Assembly (NCBI GenBank): GCA_032718475.1
Contig: JAUCBJ010000047.1
Coordinates: forward strand, 1-43,412
Length of the DNA stretch: 43,412 nucleotides
From: Nemertoderma westbladi
Lineage: Eukaryota; Xenacoelomorpha; Nemertodermatida; Nemertodermatidae
Direction of reading: 5' to 3'
In this document: piece by piece, positions 43,008 through 43,412 of the stretch
Layout: every line of letters starts with the position of its first letter
How positions within the stretch are numbered: position 1 is the first letter of the stretch
Notes under the pieces: model-generated
What the model saw: the letters and a program-made list of their open reading frames with translations, nothing else
Told to the model about the DNA's origin: nothing
Database searches by the model: none
Program-made: the position numbers and the translations under genes

Positions 43008-43412
43008 TCACGTAGGATTAGCAAGAACCAGCCCACCAGCCGATCGCCTCAATGGTTGGAAGAACCACTTTGTGAATAGCTCCTCAATAATGACAGGGTA
43101 TTGCCTGATAACTTTATAGAAGTAAAAGTGTCTGAGTCTGTACTCCCAGATATTCCCATTGGCGATATCTCCTTTGCAGAAGTGAAGGCTGCTGCATAGA
43201 GTAAGTCCAATCATGCCAGTGGAGTAGATGGTGTTCCCCCTGAGGTCTTTAAATTACCTGAGTGTTTAAAGCTCATCTATCCCATCATAGTAGACATGTA
43301 CCGAACAACAAGAGTCCCACAAGAAATGAAAACTAATAAGTTGGTGCCAGTTCCCAAGAAGGGCAACCTAACACTCTATGGTTCTTTTCGGGGAACCTCA
43401 TTGATCTCGATC
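43008..43412 (+). mobile_element. Decayed LINE fragment: start of the reverse transcriptase domain, runs off the right edge
   Basis: Read in one plus-strand frame the sequence gives ISFAEVKAAA, then SGVDGVPPEVFK, the IVDMYRTTRVP stretch and KLVPVPKKGN...FRGTSLIS. This is the usual order at the start of LINE reverse transcriptases (A-G-DGI-PE-K, then P-(K/P)KG...(Y/F)RG(I/T)SL). A TAG stop at 43197-43199 and an upstream stop near 43079 show decay. It could be a related copy to the minus-strand fragment at 6.8-7.6 kb, whose available part does not overlap it. Confidence 0.85.

Overview
The window looks like nuclear DNA of a marine invertebrate bilaterian. It is AT-rich, with GT-AG introns, LINE and MITE debris, minisatellites and many copies of short palindromes such as GTAGGCCTAC and TACCGGTA. 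Synapsin places it in an animal with a nervous system. I cannot fix the phylum; a deuterostome or lophotrochozoan would fit.

Layout. 1-5 kb: the 5' part of a large unbroken minus-strand reading frame, probably gag-like, behind a repeat-rich leader. 5-9 kb: two decayed LINE fragments on the minus strand, one split by a 219-bp MITE with a 9-bp target duplication. 9-10.2 kb: an intronless C2-domain gene resembling C2CD6/CATSPERT. 10.7-12.3 kb: a 45-bp minisatellite. 16.8-23.4 kb: a five-exon TIMP gene on the minus strand. Its 4.9-kb first intron holds an intronless DMC1 recombinase gene on the plus strand. 26.4-39.6 kb: the 3' half of a synapsin gene on the plus strand, five exons with compatible phases, coding for the second half of domain C, a Gln/Pro-rich tail and the domain-E-like C-terminus. 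A synapsin intron carries an intronless antisense CFAP58 gene. The last synapsin intron carries a 27-bp minisatellite, a near-perfect 37-bp-arm hairpin and inverted copies of a C-tract repeat. 42.4 kb: a 64-aa single-pass membrane microprotein. 43.0 kb to the end: the start of a LINE reverse transcriptase fragment.

Main story. The synapsin-TIMP nest known from flies and vertebrates appears to be present here, with TIMP antisense beside or inside synapsin. It seems to have collected intronless genes with meiotic or sperm-flagellar roles: DMC1 inside TIMP, CFAP58 inside synapsin, and the C2CD6-like gene upstream. This makes genes within genes. The synapsin 5' exons (domains A, B and the first half of C) were not found. 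If TIMP is truly nested, they must lie left of 16.8 kb, probably outside the window. The exon models are read by eye from splice motifs, phases and family resemblance; no search was run.
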